Source: Nitrososphaeria archaeon
Lineage (GTDB): Archaea; Thermoproteota; Nitrososphaeria; Conexivisphaerales; UBA164
Length of the DNA: 25,624 nt
Direction of reading: 5' to 3'
Assembly: GCA_029775955.1 (NCBI GenBank)
Contig: JARVJW010000056.1
Coordinates: 1-25,624 of the forward strand
Position numbers and translations under genes: made by a program. Shown here piece by piece: positions 24,821-25,624 of the stretch. Position 1 is the first letter of the stretch; each line of letters opens with the position of its first letter. The notes under the pieces are model-generated. The model did no database searches. It was not told the origin of the DNA and worked only from the letters and a program-made list of their open reading frames with translations.

Positions 24821-24934
24821 AAAAATATTTAGGTAAACAAATGAAGCCTCATGCTAAACTACTGGTAGCTTCACTACCTTGGTTGGGAACGACAGGGATA
24901 GGCTGGCTTCACTTGCCATAACCCTGTGTGGCCT
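24821..24934 (+). repeat. 20-bp motif, OB-gene 3' end and TnpB tail, copy 3
   Basis: 24821-24840 is the dispersed motif, 24841-24895 the reversed OB-gene end (with an altered middle), and from GACAG on it is TnpB sequence (GGGATAGGCTGGCTTCACTT) up to GGCCTGCC. The same OB-to-TnpB switch at GACAG as at 18708-18713. It then meets the promoter at 24938. Confidence 0.85.
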
Positions 24935-24937
24935 GCC

Positions 24938-24951
24938 TTTTAAACTATTTT
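24938..24951 (+). promoter_or_regulatory. Shared promoter motif, copy 2
   Basis: TTTTAAACTATTTT, identical to 2556-2569, with its last base 13 bases before ATG 24965. Confidence 0.75.
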
Positions 24952-24964
24952 CGTATACTCTTCC

Positions 24965-25300
24965 ATGGTCAACATAGAAGATATTTATGGGCCTTCCGAA
25001 TACCTAAAGGCAGCAGACCTGCCGCCAAAGCCAGTGAAGTATAAGATACAGGACGTCTATACCGACACGTTTTTCCAAAACAACACGGTTGTCACGAAAG
25101 TTGTGCTTGTGCTTGAAGGAACGAAAAAGCACTTTATAGTCAACCGAACAAATGCGTATATTCTCGCAGACATGTTCGGCAAGGAGGCCGACGTATGGAA
25201 AGGAAAGGAAATAACTGTCGCTAAGCAGCTGATCAAAATGTCTGACAGCACTGAAGGGTTTACAATTGTGGTTCAGAGGGGGAAGGAAAATGTTCCGTAA
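24965..25300 (+). CDS. Small OB-like protein of the replicon, possibly ssDNA binding
   Basis: 111 aa, not assigned to a named family. Beta-rich core: YKIQDVYTDTFFQNNTVVTK, then VVLVLEGTKKHFIVNRTNAYI, LADMFGKEADVWKGKEITVA and FTIVVQRGKE. The N-R-T-N-A-x-x-L-A-x-x-F-G-x-E pattern is seen in small phage and plasmid proteins that share the single-strand-binding OB layout. The leaderless ATG stands behind the same promoter as the primase gene, which ties it to the same element. Intact. A replication role is inference. Confidence 0.7.
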   Translation: MVNIEDIYGPSEYLKAADLPPKPVKYKIQDVYTDTFFQNNTVVTKVVLVLEGTKKHFIVNRTNAYILADMFGKEADVWKGKEITVAKQLIKMSDSTEGFTIVVQRGKENVP

Positions 25301-25350
25301 GCACAAAAAGAAGGTTCAACCAGTTTTGCTGTTTCCCAGTGTAGGCTGAC

Positions 25351-25367
25351 TTTTAAACTATTTTTTT
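25351..25367 (+). promoter_or_regulatory. Shared promoter motif, copy 3
   Basis: TTTTAAACTATTTTTTT before ATG 25378; same core as 2556 and 24938, with ATG 13 bases after the core end. Confidence 0.72.
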
Positions 25368-25377
25368 ATCTTTTATT

Positions 25378-25624
25378 ATGAACCTTCATGGTTGGCGCCT
25401 CTATTTCGCTTCCGTAGTCCCATTAGTTATAATAGTTTTCATTGGCATGTACATTCTCCGCTTCGGCAGGACAGGGTACATTGGTCTCGCTTCCGTTACG
25501 CTGATCGGCTCCGGCATGGGCCTGCTGATAGGCGGCTTTGCGTATTACTGGGAAGAAATGAAACGGTCAAGCCTGCCGCCACGCCCAAAAATCAGACATA
25601 TCAAGGAAACAAAACGAAACAAGC
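25378..25624 (+). CDS. Small membrane protein of the replicon, runs off the window
   Basis: 82 codons open to the window end, no stop. MNLHGWRLYFASVVPLVIIV begins the first membrane segment (about 9-27); a second lies at about 33-57 (TGYIGLASVTLIGSGMGLLI). A basic tail follows (RSSLPPRPKIRHIKETKRNK), probably cytoplasmic. No family recognised. Same promoter as the primase gene and the gene at 24965, so it probably belongs to the virus or plasmid. Two-helix proteins of this kind are common in archaeal viruses as envelope or lysis components, but that is a guess. Confidence 0.65.
   Translation, partial: MNLHGWRLYFASVVPLVIIVFIGMYILRFGRTGYIGLASVTLIGSGMGLLIGGFAYYWEEMKRSSLPPRPKIRHIKETKRNK

Overview
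The window looks archaeal, probably a Thermoplasmata-like acidophile (inference, no marker gene present). Many genes have an A/T-rich TATA-like box centred about 26 bases before the start codon, which points to leaderless mRNAs. Surface proteins are rich in N-x-S/T sequons and poor in charged residues. Replication and mobile genes (PrimPol-D5 primase-helicase, TnpB-type IS elements) fit archaeal plasmids or viruses. No tRNA, rRNA or CRISPR array was seen.

Layout. 1-1533: a decapitated peroxiredoxin fragment (minus) and a frameshifted TnpB. 1533-5116: a replicon-like module made of an internally deleted primase remnant, a small OB-like gene (minus), a roughly 200-bp inverted-repeat region with divergent promoters, and an intact 763-aa primase-helicase. 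5117-5332 holds no gene I can recognise. 5333-6472: a small operon around an SDH/ClpP-class serine protease gene that carries an in-frame TAG. 6473-9875: an IS graveyard with an IS605-type end hairpin, two decayed DDE transposases and a broken short-chain dehydrogenase, surrounding an intact secreted nucleosidase-fold protein (7047-8345, minus).

9932-18355 (minus) is a defence-like operon: adenine methyltransferase, a chimeric scar ORF, an OLD-like ATPase/TOPRIM protein, and a PLD-SNF2 helicase, with start/stop overlaps at most joints. The set resembles helicase-methylase-ATPase (Hma-type) systems. The scar fuses the first codons of a helicase to the C-terminus of a second, divergent methyltransferase, which suggests that two related operons were once joined and collapsed.

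18356-18885: IS fragments. 18889-24710: host-like genes, namely a membrane protein, a glycerol kinase with a frameshift, an MFS transporter, an unknown minus-strand protein, a glycoprotein-like secreted protein, and a HAD phosphatase with a nonsense codon and a truncated end. From 24711 to the end, pieces of the 1.5-5 kb replicon return: a primase fragment, the same 20-bp motif, an OB-gene/TnpB chimera, and two small genes whose promoters nearly match the intact primase promoter. The whole window reads as a genomic island with repeated insertion, partial deletion at short homologies, and gene decay.
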